Positions 27,421-36,982 of a DNA stretch of 64,000 bases are shown here, in pieces. This DNA is from Myxococcales bacterium (GTDB lineage: Bacteria > Myxococcota_A > Polyangia > Palsa-1104 > JAEUJZ01), in the NCBI GenBank assembly GCA_016794365.1, contig JAEUKB010000063.1, positions 62,001 to 126,000 of the forward strand. The letters run 5' to 3'. The stretch's first letter is position 1. Each line of letters begins with the position of its first letter. Made by a program: the position numbers and the translations under genes. Below the pieces are notes generated by a model. It ran no database searches, was not told the DNA's origin, and was given only the letters and a program-made list of their open reading frames with translations.

Positions 27421-29568
27421 CTAGGGCCTGCGCAGCCGCAGCGCTTGGCATTCTTCCAGCGCCGAGCCGTCGGGACGACGCGGACAGACCCGCAGCATGG
27501 TTGGCAGCACTTCCAGGCGCAGATAGTGATGCTCATTGGCGAAATACAGCGGCTGGTTCTTGCAGCGCCGCCGCCGGGGATCGCACTTGAGAGGCCGCAG
27601 CTCGGCCCCACCGCCACCCGTCACGATGTAGTCGAGTCCCTGGCGCTGCCCACGCTCGTAGTCGTGATCGTGTCCCGAGATGAGCAGCGTCGTCCCGTGT
27701 TTTTGCAGGATCGGCACCAGGTGCTTGATCGCCGTTGGATAATCCCCGTGCCAGCCCGACGAAAACGGCCCTTCGTGCATCCAGGCGATGATCGCGCGCG
27801 GCTTTGGCACCTGCTGGTCGGCGCGGGTCAGATCGGCTTCCAGCCAGCGGTGCTGATCCACTTTTCCCGCCTGGTTTGAGTCAATGCTGACCAAGTGAAC
27901 GCCAGAGACATCGACGCTGTAGTAGCCGCGTGCCGCCTCGCTGAGGTTGCCAAGCGGAGTGGGCGAAACCACCGTCTCGGCCAGCACTCGACTGGGCGGC
28001 AGCCCATCGCCCTGCGGCTGCGGCACCTGGGGCGGAAACATCGTCTGAAACAGCGAATACAGCCGCAGTGCCCCTTGCTTGCGCAGCGCGTAGTCGTGGT
28101 TTCCCGGAGAGATATAGACCACCGTCCGCGCCAGCAGCGGTGCCGTCAGCGAAAAGAAGCGATCCCAGTCGCCTTCCTCGGTACCGCGCTCCACCAGATC
28201 GCCGGTATGCAGCACCAGATCGGGGTCTTCGGCCAAGATCGACGAGATCACCTGGGCATGAACCGGGTGCCCCGAGCGGCTGTCTCCATACGCCACGATC
28301 TTGAGCGGCATCGCAGCCGATGGCGGCGTATGAAACGTCTGAAGCGGCAGATCGCTTCGCTTCTGGCCATCGCCCAGCAGCGCCACCTGATAGTGATGCA
28401 GCGTCCCTGGCTTGAGCGGACCCAGGTGTACCCGATGCACCGTCTGCGGAGCCCCCGCGCTTTCCACTTCCCGGTCGCGATACTGCGCTTTGTCCCCTTT
28501 GCCATAGCGGATCAGCACGCGCGACGGCAGCTCGGTTTCCACCGTCACATCCAGCGTCGTCTCCGTCAGCCGCTCAATGTACGGACCGCGCAGGAGCCGA
28601 GGCCCAGTGAGCGCCAGCAGCTCGGCTTCCACTTGCGGACAGCGCAGCGGTGACTTCGGATGCGCCTCAATGGCCAAGACGTTGCCGCGACCGCGCAGCG
28701 GCAGCGACGAAACGGGTAGGTAATAACGCTCGGGATCAGAGGGACCGCGATCGCTTGCCAGCAGGGGCAGATCGCCCGGTGGTGGTTCTGGTAGACGACT
28801 GCGCAGCACCTCTGTGCCGTTGATGTGTGCAACCAGCCCGTCGGTATAGCGCACGCGAAGCAGCAGCGTCCCGGCGCTGCCACTGCCCCCCGGAATGCCC
28901 GAATAGTCAAACTTGCGTCGGATGTACAAGCTGCCACCGCAGTCGGGCAGCAGCGGCTCGGACAGCTCACGCGCGGAACGCCCCGAGCGCTTGGCCAAGA
29001 CCGGCGACGCCAGCAGCAACGATCCCGGCAGCGTCGATGCCAAGCCCGCACGCACCGCAGCCCCCGCTAGCTCTACCGATGCCACGGGCGGAGACGCCAA
29101 AAGACCCACATCACCGCCCACGTCGCGCTGCGGAACCTCTGGCTCACTGACGGACGCCGCTGGATCTTCCGGCAGAAGCGCGGAAGCCACGCCCGACCCG
29201 GCTTGCTCCGGCGGTGGCGTCCCCGGTGCAGCCGGATCCGACGCAGACTCGCTCTTTGTCCACAGGGAAGGAATCATCACCACCGCGCCGGACGGATCTT
29301 TTGCCACGGGCGGACTCGCACTCACCACGTAGCGCTGCCACTGCGCATCATCGAACTCGGGCCGCGTCCAGTCGAGCGGAGGCTGCCGGAAGCTACGCAG
29401 CATGGTCGCCCGCTCGGTGGTCGTCACGCCGTGTGACAGAAGCAGCGACTGCGCTTGGGGCCGATCCGTCGGCAGCAGCGCCACAAGGCTCAGAAAGCAC
29501 AGACCCAAGCCTCTGGCGAGCTTGTCTGCGATCCGAGCTGCGTGGCGGTCACTGCGCATCGTGCTCAT
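27421..29568 (-). CDS. Exported purple-acid-phosphatase-like metallophosphoesterase
   Basis: A 715-residue protein with an N-terminal signal sequence (LGLCFLSLVALLP). A low-complexity Pro/Ala/Ser stretch (about 95-200) and a beta-sandwich region (about 205-330, with VAHINGTEVLRSRLP) precede an FnIII-like domain and the catalytic domain. Metal motifs are YGDSRSGH, GDLVERG, GNHDY, WMHEGP and SGHDHDYER. It probably hydrolyses phosphate esters outside the cytoplasm. It lies upstream of the phosphoesterase-NTPase gene on the same strand, but a 166-bp gap separates them, so co-transcription is uncertain. The start has no clear Shine-Dalgarno; the ATG at 29559 is an alternative. Confidence 0.85.
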   Translation of the reverse strand: MSTMRSDRHAARIADKLARGLGLCFLSLVALLPTDRPQAQSLLLSHGVTTTERATMLRSFRQPPLDWTRPEFDDAQWQRYVVSASPPVAKDPSGAVVMIPSLWTKSESASDPAAPGTPPPEQAGSGVASALLPEDPAASVSEPEVPQRDVGGDVGLLASPPVASVELAGAAVRAGLASTLPGSLLLASPVLAKRSGRSARELSEPLLPDCGGSLYIRRKFDYSGIPGGSGSAGTLLLRVRYTDGLVAHINGTEVLRSRLPEPPPGDLPLLASDRGPSDPERYYLPVSSLPLRGRGNVLAIEAHPKSPLRCPQVEAELLALTGPRLLRGPYIERLTETTLDVTVETELPSRVLIRYGKGDKAQYRDREVESAGAPQTVHRVHLGPLKPGTLHHYQVALLGDGQKRSDLPLQTFHTPPSAAMPLKIVAYGDSRSGHPVHAQVISSILAEDPDLVLHTGDLVERGTEEGDWDRFFSLTAPLLARTVVYISPGNHDYALRKQGALRLYSLFQTMFPPQVPQPQGDGLPPSRVLAETVVSPTPLGNLSEAARGYYSVDVSGVHLVSIDSNQAGKVDQHRWLEADLTRADQQVPKPRAIIAWMHEGPFSSGWHGDYPTAIKHLVPILQKHGTTLLISGHDHDYERGQRQGLDYIVTGGGGAELRPLKCDPRRRRCKNQPLYFANEHHYLRLEVLPTMLRVCPRRPDGSALEECQALRLRRP

Positions 29569-29865
29569 TTTGGCAAAATCTGCGGCGCGCTGTCGGAAAA
29601 GACGGCTCGCTTGTCAGATCGCCTTGCTATGTGTGAAATGTGTAAGCGTCGAGAACCAAGCACTGGACCGCACCATCCGTACGGTAAGCGGGTCAAAGGT
29701 TCCCTGGGGTCGGGCAGTGGGCGTGTAAACCTTTTCGCAGTGCGCGAGATTGTGCGCGGCCTCCCGCGCAGGCTGATACGCAAAATTCACACGATGGTTG
29801 AACCTTCGGTCACCTAACAAGCGTAGCCGTTCCGACGACAAACCTTGGGCAGAAGAGGAAGCAAC

Positions 29866-30123
29866 ATGGCAGACAAGCCTGGCGCGCCCCATGCAGTAGA
29901 GGGCGAGCAACAACCACCCGCAGAAAAGGCCAAGGAGCAGCCTCAGATGATCCAGGCATCTTTGGGAGAACGAGATCGCGCAATCAAGATCCTGGCGAAG
30001 TCCATCTTCCGCGAGCTGAAGATGAACGGGTACGAGACTCGCCAGATCGTCGCCCTGTCGTCCGAGTTACTCGGGCTTGTCACCACCAACATGAAGCCAG
30101 ACGGCATCGATGGCGGCGGCTAA
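29866..30123 (+). CDS. Small conserved-looking hypothetical protein
   Basis: An 85-residue protein with a strong Shine-Dalgarno (AGAGGA) before the ATG at 29866. The first 30 residues are polar and disordered. The remaining helical part (RAIKILAKSIFRELKMNGY, then QIVALSSELLGLVTTNMK) looks like a compact two- or three-helix domain. I do not recognise a family. The preceding 297 bases, shared with the divergent phosphatase gene, hold the promoters for both but no clear -35/-10 pair. Confidence 0.65.
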   Translation: MADKPGAPHAVEGEQQPPAEKAKEQPQMIQASLGERDRAIKILAKSIFRELKMNGYETRQIVALSSELLGLVTTNMKPDGIDGGG

Positions 30124-30152
30124 CCGCTGCAAGTTCTGACAAGCTAGCCGCT

Positions 30153-31265
30153 GTGCCCTTCCCACCTGTTCCAACTGCTGCTCGATTCGGTCTGTTCTGT
30201 GCGGTGCTCGGCCTTGCTGCGGATTCATCTTCAGCGCCGCCAGAGCGTGACCCGGTAGAGTGGCCCTTTGCTTCGACCTCGCCTTGGAATACGCCGCTGG
30301 GAAGTGGCGCCGTCATTGATCCTGCGGACAGTCCTTGTTCGCGAACGCTGACGGATGAAAAGCTCGCTGCCGACATCAACGCCGCGCAGTGGAGCCACCC
30401 AATCTTTGTAGCCGCACCGGCGGACCCAGAGGTCAAAGTCATCGTCTCCGGTGAAGTGGTGGCCCGGCTGCGCGTACCGAAACATGCAGCCCCCGCCTTG
30501 CCCAAGAGCGAAGACAGCGACGCACACCTGCACATCATCGACCCCGAGCACCGCTACGTTCACGAGCTGTGGCACGCCAGCCGCAAAAAGCCCGATGTCA
30601 TCGTCGCGGAGGGTTACTCCAAAAACGACCTACACGGTAGCGGCGTGGGCGAAGGCGGCGAGCGCGCTTACGGAGGCAGTGCGATCGGAGGGCTCATCCG
30701 CCGCCGTGAGCTGAGCATGGGCATTCGACACGCGCTGGCGCTGGCACTGCCACGATCGCACCTCAAGCTGGGTCCGGTCTGGCCTGCGACCAAGCAGGAC
30801 GATGGTGCCGAGACGACGTATCGCGGTGCGGTGCCGATGGGGCAGCTTGTGACGCTCGCCCCCAAGACCAACCTGTCACAGCTGGGGCTGAGCCCCGAAG
30901 GCCGCGCCGTGGCCGCAGCGCTGCGCGACTATGGAGCCTACGTGGTGGATGCCTCTTCGGACCTGACGCTGTATGCCGAGCCAAGTGCGGAGCCCGATCT
31001 GGTGATGCTGCGCCAAGATCTCCCAAAGCTGCGTGCGCTGCTGCGCTGCGTCCAAAATGCCAGCAAAGAAGCCATCGGTGGACCGGGGACTCGCCTGGCT
31101 CCGCTGGCCCCCGCGCTGCGCCCACCACTGTCCCCAGCCGCCGCCCTGGCCCCGGTCGGCAAGTCCGAACAGGCTGCCAAGCCGACCAAGGCCGCTACAG
31201 CCCCGAAGGGAACAGCTCCGCGATCAGCACCCGCAGATCCTGCTCGCGGTCCGGCGGCACGGTGA
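30153..31265 (+). CDS. Secreted protein of unknown function
   Basis: A 370-residue protein beginning at GTG, with a short signal peptide (FGLFCAVLGLAADSS). The mature part starts WPFASTSPWNTPLGSGAV, a phrase I have seen only in uncharacterised secreted proteins, and contains DAHLHIIDPEHRYVHELW and a Gly-rich stretch HGSGVGEGGERAYGGSAIGG. The C-terminal 70 residues are Ala/Pro-rich and overlap the convergent HEAT/TPR gene by 71 bases. It follows the 85-residue gene after 29 bases, so the two may be co-transcribed. Confidence 0.65.
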   Translation: MPFPPVPTAARFGLFCAVLGLAADSSSAPPERDPVEWPFASTSPWNTPLGSGAVIDPADSPCSRTLTDEKLAADINAAQWSHPIFVAAPADPEVKVIVSGEVVARLRVPKHAAPALPKSEDSDAHLHIIDPEHRYVHELWHASRKKPDVIVAEGYSKNDLHGSGVGEGGERAYGGSAIGGLIRRRELSMGIRHALALALPRSHLKLGPVWPATKQDDGAETTYRGAVPMGQLVTLAPKTNLSQLGLSPEGRAVAAALRDYGAYVVDASSDLTLYAEPSAEPDLVMLRQDLPKLRALLRCVQNASKEAIGGPGTRLAPLAPALRPPLSPAAALAPVGKSEQAAKPTKAATAPKGTAPRSAPADPARGPAAR

Positions 31266-33102
31266 AGAGCGCCCGCTGGTATAGAGGCCGCAGCGAGCCG
31301 TCTCGCAGCGCCAAGAGCCCGCGCCGCGCCTCTCGCCGCAGTGGATCGGGCTGACTGAGAAACACTTGTAGCAGCCGCTCGACCGCACGCGGATCTGCCA
31401 CCTTGGACAGTGCCGACAGAAGCGCCAGCTGGACCGGCAGCTCCTGTGACTCCGCAAACAGCTGCCCAAGCGCAGACAGGTGCTCTGTCGTTCCCAGCCG
31501 AGACAGCGCACTGCGCGCTTGGCTGCGCACAAGGTCTGACGGATCAGACAGCGCGGACACCACCAGCGCCAGCGAGCGAGCAAAGGGCAGCTTCGGCATC
31601 GCATCCATGATCTGACCGCGCAGCGTTGCCTCTTCCAGGCTGGCAGAAAGCGTCAGCGACTCACGATACAGTCGCGCAAGCGGTGCCACCGCGTCATAGG
31701 CGCGCAAGCTGCCCAGGCTCTTGGCCAGTCGCTGCCGCAGTTCCACAGAGAGCGCCAAGGTGTGTTCGTCTTCTACATACAGTAGCGCCAGCAGCGCATG
31801 CCGACGGGTCAGCTCTGGCCGACTGGGATCCAGCAGCAGGCGCAGACACACCGCCGAAGGCGAAGCCGCAGATTCCCACGCCAGCAAGTCCCACGACCAG
31901 ACCGGCTGTATCCCCACATCTCCGCCCGGTCCGCGCTGCGAGCCAGCCTGCTTTGGCTCGCCCGTCACACGACTTGGCACCACCACGGCTTCAGCCAGCC
32001 GCTGATAGCGCGCGCTGTGCGTTGGATCCGCCACCAATGTGGACAGCTGACGCAGCACCTCACGCAGAAGTGCGGGGGCGGTCCCCGCTGACAGAAGCTC
32101 TGCCGCCGCTAGCAGTGCGTGCTCCGCCAGTCGGACAGCCCCCGCTTGCAGTCGCCCGCTGGCCACCAGAATCAAAGCCTGCGCTGCTCGCTCTTCGTAG
32201 GCCGCAGCCCGCTTTCGCAGTCCGCAGCGTGCCAGAAACTGGGCCGCCTCTTTGCACTGCTCGGCACACAGCTCATGCTCACCCATTCGCTCGGCGTGGG
32301 CCAACAGCTCGTCATAACAGCCCATCGCTGCTTCGACCATCCGCTCGCCCCGATAGATCCGCAGCATGCCCAGGTAGCCTTCGGCCAGGTTTTCTGCCGA
32401 TCCACGCTGCTGCCCAAGCTGCGCCAGCACGCGATAACAGTCGAGCGCCTGAGCCCGTCGGCCCGCCGTCTCGTGCTCATCAGCGACTTCTTCCAGCAGC
32501 TGACCACCCAGCGCGGCGTGACGCTGACCTTCTGCCCACAGCGTCTGCTCTTGCGGCGGACTGCCTGCCTCGCCACCGACCACGGGTCCACCGAGCAGCG
32601 CAAGCTGGGTATGCACAAGCGCCCGCTCGTACGGTGGCAGCTGGCCACCCAGAAGGCGATTCCAGGCCTCTTTGGCCGCCAAGAGCTTCCCAGCCTGCTG
32701 CCACAGCAGCGCCGCTGATACAAACAGCTCCGCAGACTGACACAAGGCAGCCGCTTGGGCGAGCAGCGCCTGAGATTCAGCAGTCCCTTCGGCTTGCGTC
32801 TGGGCTTTGTACGCCAGCAGATACGCGCGCTCTTTGGGATACGCATCACTTGGTAGCAGCCGCAGCGCCGCATCTGCTCCGCTTGCCAGTGCCTGCGTGA
32901 GCGCCGCCCGCCTCGGCTGCTGCCGCCGGACAAAGCACTCACTCGCCAAGAGCAGAAACTCTTTGTAGTCACTCGAGCGGCAGTCCACCTCGGACAAAAG
33001 CTCTGAAACCACAAAGGGCACCATCGCACCCGGCAACGGTCCGCCAAGGAGCGCCTTGCGTACCAGCTGGACCTTTCGCTGTAGCTCTGCGGGCTCGCTC
33101 AC
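31195..33102 (-). CDS. TPR/HEAT-repeat protein
   Basis: A 635-residue, Ala/Leu-rich helical protein without signal peptide or membrane segment. Residues about 90-340 resemble TPR-like helices (ALDCYRVLAQLGQQRGSAENLAEGYLGMLRIY). The C-terminal 230 residues are HEAT-like (ALVVSALSDPSDLVRSQARSALSRLG; ALLSALSKVADPRAVERLLQVFL). It is probably a protein-protein scaffold. It is divergent from the nuclease-like gene at 33190, with 87 bases between, and its end overlaps the convergent secreted-protein gene. Confidence 0.75.
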   Translation of the reverse strand: MSEPAELQRKVQLVRKALLGGPLPGAMVPFVVSELLSEVDCRSSDYKEFLLLASECFVRRQQPRRAALTQALASGADAALRLLPSDAYPKERAYLLAYKAQTQAEGTAESQALLAQAAALCQSAELFVSAALLWQQAGKLLAAKEAWNRLLGGQLPPYERALVHTQLALLGGPVVGGEAGSPPQEQTLWAEGQRHAALGGQLLEEVADEHETAGRRAQALDCYRVLAQLGQQRGSAENLAEGYLGMLRIYRGERMVEAAMGCYDELLAHAERMGEHELCAEQCKEAAQFLARCGLRKRAAAYEERAAQALILVASGRLQAGAVRLAEHALLAAAELLSAGTAPALLREVLRQLSTLVADPTHSARYQRLAEAVVVPSRVTGEPKQAGSQRGPGGDVGIQPVWSWDLLAWESAASPSAVCLRLLLDPSRPELTRRHALLALLYVEDEHTLALSVELRQRLAKSLGSLRAYDAVAPLARLYRESLTLSASLEEATLRGQIMDAMPKLPFARSLALVVSALSDPSDLVRSQARSALSRLGTTEHLSALGQLFAESQELPVQLALLSALSKVADPRAVERLLQVFLSQPDPLRREARRGLLALRDGSLRPLYQRALFTVPPDREQDLRVLIAELFPSGL

Positions 33103-33189
33103 CCCGTAAGTGTCGCACAGCTTTTCCCGGCCCTAGCTTGCGGTAACATAAGTGGATTGCGCGTGGGGTGCGGCGCACAGGGGGGAACC

Positions 33190-34230
33190 ATGGCTGCGAT
33201 TGATCTGCTCTTTGACCAGCGAGACCACAGCGAGCGAGTCCATCAGGTGGCCTTGTCGGGGCTGCTGCTTCACAGCCGACTACTCGGCGCGATCTTGCAG
33301 CGGCCCGGGCTCCGGGTCACGGAAGTGGACTGGGAGCCCGAGCGAGGCCGCTTCGATCTGGCCTGTACCGTCAGCGTTCCCGATGGCTCGCTCACCCGCG
33401 TCTATGTTGAGCTGAAGGTCGATGGTGCCTTGGACAAAGAGCAGTTCGATCGCCAGATCAGCCACGTCCACAGCATAGGGCCGACGGCACACCTGCTGTA
33501 TCTGGTGCTTGGTCTGTCGCAGTTCAGCGTCACCGAGGATCGGATTCAAAAGTGGGCCCAGACCGAGGACCGCCGCGCGCTGGTCCACCGCTGCGATGCC
33601 CAGCAGATGGAAACGCTGCTGGCATCCCCGCAGATTCAGCCGCCGCAGAGCGATCCGCAACAGCGGGATGTCCGCGATCTGGCCAGCGCGTACCGGGACG
33701 TGCTGCTGCGCCTGTTGGCCCGCACCGAGCGCTATGCCGAGCAAATCCCCAGAGCCTGGCAGCCCGCCGACTTCTACGGCTTCTTTGCCGAGTGCCGTCG
33801 CAAGCCCGTCGGTCGCATGGCGAAAGCAGGCATCAGCTACGAAGCCAATCCCAAGGGCGGCTTCATCGCAACCCACTGGCAGTGGACTCCGATTCACCCC
33901 AACGAGCCGCTGCGCCTGTACTTGCAGCTAGAAGACCAGAAGCTGTGTCTCAAGCTGAAGGTTCCAGATGAGCACAAAGCCCAGCGCAAAAAGCTGTGGG
34001 ACAAGGCCCAAGAAGCGCTGCGGGCCACCCAAGAAGCGCGGCGAGCAGCCAGCTCCGTAGACCTTGCACTGACCCCGAGCAACTACCACAGCGGCGTCCA
34101 CACCACGTTTGCCTATGTGGCGGATGTCTTTGGCGAAGGTCCGCTTGACCGCGAGCGCTTTGCGAAGACCATCGAACAAGCAGAAGAGATCCTCGCGAGC
34201 GTCGCCAGCAAGCTTTTGCCCAGCCCGTAG
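33190..34230 (+). CDS. PD-(D/E)XK nuclease-superfamily protein
   Basis: A 346-residue protein. The N-terminal third has the restriction-endonuclease-like core: RFDLACTV supplies the Asp and VYVELKVDG the E-x-K, with an upstream helix around HSERVHQVALSGLL. This layout resembles the PD-(D/E)XK family found next to defence genes and in the nuclease-like protein family DUF4263/PDDEXK_4. The C-terminal half (YEANPKGGFIATHWQW ... LYLQLEDQKLCLKLKV) is uncharacterised and may bind a partner or substrate. The ATG at 33190 follows GGGGGAACC, a good Shine-Dalgarno; an earlier GTG at 33157 is less likely. Confidence 0.72.
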   Translation: MAAIDLLFDQRDHSERVHQVALSGLLLHSRLLGAILQRPGLRVTEVDWEPERGRFDLACTVSVPDGSLTRVYVELKVDGALDKEQFDRQISHVHSIGPTAHLLYLVLGLSQFSVTEDRIQKWAQTEDRRALVHRCDAQQMETLLASPQIQPPQSDPQQRDVRDLASAYRDVLLRLLARTERYAEQIPRAWQPADFYGFFAECRRKPVGRMAKAGISYEANPKGGFIATHWQWTPIHPNEPLRLYLQLEDQKLCLKLKVPDEHKAQRKKLWDKAQEALRATQEARRAASSVDLALTPSNYHSGVHTTFAYVADVFGEGPLDRERFAKTIEQAEEILASVASKLLPSP

Positions 34231-34272
34231 CGCCACACGCAACGCGCAAGTCCGCCCGCCCGCCACTGCACC

Positions 34273-34800
34273 TTATCGAGCCGCTTCGACGGACTGATCA
34301 CCGGCGCGCAAGGACTTGAGGGCATCGACATACGGATGGGTCCGGCGCTCGGCCACACCGTCTACCGTCAGTCCAATCCCGGCTCCGACGATCAGCGCGA
34401 TGCCCAGACCCGTCGCCCATTCACGCCGGATGCCGTAGATGAGCAGCAGACCGACCGCCGCCAGCGCTCCGAAGGCATAGAAGGTCGATCGAAAGTTCTG
34501 CGTCACCTTTTCCATGCGCAACAGCTCGGCGTTGGCCAGCTCGACCGGCGATCGCTGATACACCGCTTCGAGGGCTTGCACCTGACTGGGCGTACGCGCG
34601 CCAACGGTGACCCCAATCACGGACAAGCTCAGCCCAAACAGCAGGCTCGGGATCGACAGTCCGAAGTCAAACGGCGTCCGGTTTTGCCACAGCAGCGCTC
34701 CGCCCACCGCCAAGAGCAGCAGCCCGGCAGGGACGATGAAGAACCAGGCCTCGGTGGCCTCGCCACGAAAGTACGCATGCAGGATGTCGGAAAAGCGCAT
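34273..34800 (-). CDS. Small membrane protein
   Basis: A 175-residue protein with four hydrophobic segments (WFFIVPAGLLLLAVGGALL, LSIPSLLFGLSLSVIGVTV, FGALAAVGLLLIYGI, GLGIALIVGAGIGLTV). No family is recognised. The ATG at 34800 is well placed behind AAGGAG; a longer frame running through the 14-bp tandem repeat upstream is not used. It follows tmcA on the same strand 70 bases later. Confidence 0.75.
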   Translation of the reverse strand: MRFSDILHAYFRGEATEAWFFIVPAGLLLLAVGGALLWQNRTPFDFGLSIPSLLFGLSLSVIGVTVGARTPSQVQALEAVYQRSPVELANAELLRMEKVTQNFRSTFYAFGALAAVGLLLIYGIRREWATGLGIALIVGAGIGLTVDGVAERRTHPYVDALKSLRAGDQSVEAAR

Positions 34801-34814
34801 GAAGAACTCCTTTT

Positions 34815-34870
34815 GAACCAGGCGACTTGAACCAGGCGACTTGAACCAGGCGACTTGAACCAGGCGACCA
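34815..34870. repeat. Four tandem copies of a 14-bp repeat
   Basis: The unit GAACCAGGCGACTT occurs at 34815, 34829, 34843 and 34857 (the last differs in its final two bases). The array fills the gap between the tmcA stop and the Shine-Dalgarno of the following membrane-protein gene, so copy-number changes would alter that spacing or the leader of the downstream message. Confidence 0.93.
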
Positions 34871-36952
34871 TTATCCCATGTCCTGCGTAAGCGGCCCTTC
34901 CACGGACTCATACAGCGCACGGAGCGCGGGTCGCAGCGCACGCATGGCCGCCGGGATGGTGGGATACGCAGCGTCCCGACAGACCTGCGCCCACGGCAGC
35001 CGCAGCAGCACGCGCGCGGTCAGCAAGCGCTGCTCCCGCACGGAACGCTGCGCAAGCTGGGCCTGATGACTCGATACGTAGTCGGTCAGCACCTGCGCCA
35101 GCGCGTCAAAGGGCTGCGGTCCAAGCAGATAGTGCCGAATCAGGCGATGGCGCTGTTCCGCAGAAAGCGAGCGTAGAGCGGGCAAGTGTACGCTCACAGC
35201 CTCCCGCAGGGAATCGTCTAGACAGACCTCGCCATCGGCTTCAAGCAGCGCAAGCTGGAGCGGCAGGTTCAGGGCCAGATCCTGTCGCAGCGCCGCAAAC
35301 AGCGCCTTCGCTCGCGGTGACACAGGACGAAGCATCACCGCCGCAGGCTCGCCGGTCCGACTGCCGCGTGAGGCCCCAATGCGCACCAGTTCATAGCCGA
35401 GCTGCCGCCGAAAGCACACAAGCTCTGCCGTCGCGCCAAACACCGTTCCAAACAGCTCTGCCTGGGGATAGAAGCGATGGATCTGTTCTACCAGCAGCGC
35501 CGCCAAGCGCCGACGCCGCAGCGCGGGATGGACCGCAATCCGCACACTGCGCACCACCTGTAGCTGCCCCGCTTCCACATACCCGGCATGCGAGATCAGC
35601 GTGTCCGGTAGCGCGTGGCCTCGAATCCTGCCCTGCCCTTTGTGAAGCTGCGCGCACAGTGCCGCCGAGAGCCCGCCTTCCCGGGCCACCACCGATGCAG
35701 CGACCACACGTCCGCGCAGCAGCAGCGCGTGCAGATCCAAGTTGGGCGCATCCAGCATGCGGTGCAGGTCGCTCGGTGTGGTTCGGTAGTGCGCGTGGAC
35801 CAGCAGGCCAAAGAAGTCGCGCAAAAGCTGCTCGTCGTTGGCCAGCGCATCGCGGTCGAGCAGCCGATGAACAGGTGGCTCGGCAAGCGCGGTCACCTCA
35901 CCAGCCGAAGAGGACGCCGGAAGCAGTTCATCGAATGGAGCGGGCTCGGCATCAAGGGCCAGTGCGTGATCCACAAAGCGCTCCAGGGGATCGTGAGGAG
36001 CCCAGCGAACGGGTCGCGCAAGAGAGAGCAGCACAAGCGGTCTGCCTTCCCGCGCGGCCCAGGCCAAAAAGCGCAGGACAAAGCCCCGGCCTGTGCCTTC
36101 GTAACCGCGCCCGGTGCTAGCAAACGCAAGCCGAGCCAAGGGATGGCGCTGGGTAATGGAAACCAGCAGCGGGACAGGAAGCTGTGCGGCTTCATCGATG
36201 ACGATCACGTCAAAAGCATCGTGGACAGCGGTGAGCTGACGCGGCTCGACAAAGCGCAGCGGTCCTTCGGTCGGTGGCTGCGGGTCACCTGTCGCAAAGC
36301 GAAAGATCTCTTGGGCAGCGGCTGGGCTTTCCGCAGACACCGCGATGCGCCAGGGGCGGACAGCCAAAACCTGGCGAAGTGCCAGGCCCAGCGCGCTCGA
36401 CTTGCCTCGTCCACGATCTGCGATCAGCGTCCACAGCGAAGGACTGGCTGCGGACAGCCCGGCGACCAGCTGATCCACCACGCGGGCTTGCTCCGCGTCT
36501 GGGGTCACACAGCGATCGGGGGCAGCGAAAGAGGACGCAGGCAGGCAGGCATCGGTCTTGGCCAGGCAGCGGACAAAGCGAGCCCAGAAGCGCTGGCCGA
36601 CCTCGTGAGGCAAAAAGGGATAGACTGCCAGCTCGGCCTGCTTCGTCAGCGGAGCGGCGTCAGTCGGGGGCAAGCGCAGCAGCAGCCGTCCGCCCCCAAA
36701 GACCAGGCCCGCACACTGGCCCAGGACGTCGGCAGACAGCCCATCGTGAAGGTCCAGCACCACCGCAGAAAACGCCTGACCGAGCAGCCTCCGAACGCCC
36801 CCCGGTGCAACCTGCGTCAGGCCAGGCGGCGCATCACCGATCCACAAGACTTCATCTGGAGGAAGCTGCGCCAGCACCGACATCGCCTGGGCCTGGGTCT
36901 GGCCAGGCGTGCCACGCAGGACGATGCAGAAGCGATGGCGAGAAAGGGTCAC
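34871..36952 (-). CDS. tmcA: tRNA(Met) cytidine acetyltransferase TmcA
   Basis: A 693-residue RNA acetyltransferase predicted to make N4-acetylcytidine at the wobble position of elongator tRNA-Met, using ATP and acetyl-CoA. The N-terminal part (FSAVVLDLHDG ... GGGRLLLRLP) fits the DUF1726 region. The RecD-like helicase domain has Walker A ADRGRGKSSALG and DVIVIDEAAQLP. The GNAT domain has RSVRIAVHPALRRRRLAALL and the FGATAELVCFRRQLGYELVRIG signature; a tRNA-binding C-terminus follows. The start is a GTG with no clear Shine-Dalgarno, 30 bases after the FG-GAP lipoprotein stop, suggesting an operon. Confidence 0.92.
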   Translation of the reverse strand: MTLSRHRFCIVLRGTPGQTQAQAMSVLAQLPPDEVLWIGDAPPGLTQVAPGGVRRLLGQAFSAVVLDLHDGLSADVLGQCAGLVFGGGRLLLRLPPTDAAPLTKQAELAVYPFLPHEVGQRFWARFVRCLAKTDACLPASSFAAPDRCVTPDAEQARVVDQLVAGLSAASPSLWTLIADRGRGKSSALGLALRQVLAVRPWRIAVSAESPAAAQEIFRFATGDPQPPTEGPLRFVEPRQLTAVHDAFDVIVIDEAAQLPVPLLVSITQRHPLARLAFASTGRGYEGTGRGFVLRFLAWAAREGRPLVLLSLARPVRWAPHDPLERFVDHALALDAEPAPFDELLPASSSAGEVTALAEPPVHRLLDRDALANDEQLLRDFFGLLVHAHYRTTPSDLHRMLDAPNLDLHALLLRGRVVAASVVAREGGLSAALCAQLHKGQGRIRGHALPDTLISHAGYVEAGQLQVVRSVRIAVHPALRRRRLAALLVEQIHRFYPQAELFGTVFGATAELVCFRRQLGYELVRIGASRGSRTGEPAAVMLRPVSPRAKALFAALRQDLALNLPLQLALLEADGEVCLDDSLREAVSVHLPALRSLSAEQRHRLIRHYLLGPQPFDALAQVLTDYVSSHQAQLAQRSVREQRLLTARVLLRLPWAQVCRDAAYPTIPAAMRALRPALRALYESVEGPLTQDMG

Positions 36953-36982
36953 GGGAGCAGGAGCGACGCCAATGAAACGGAA

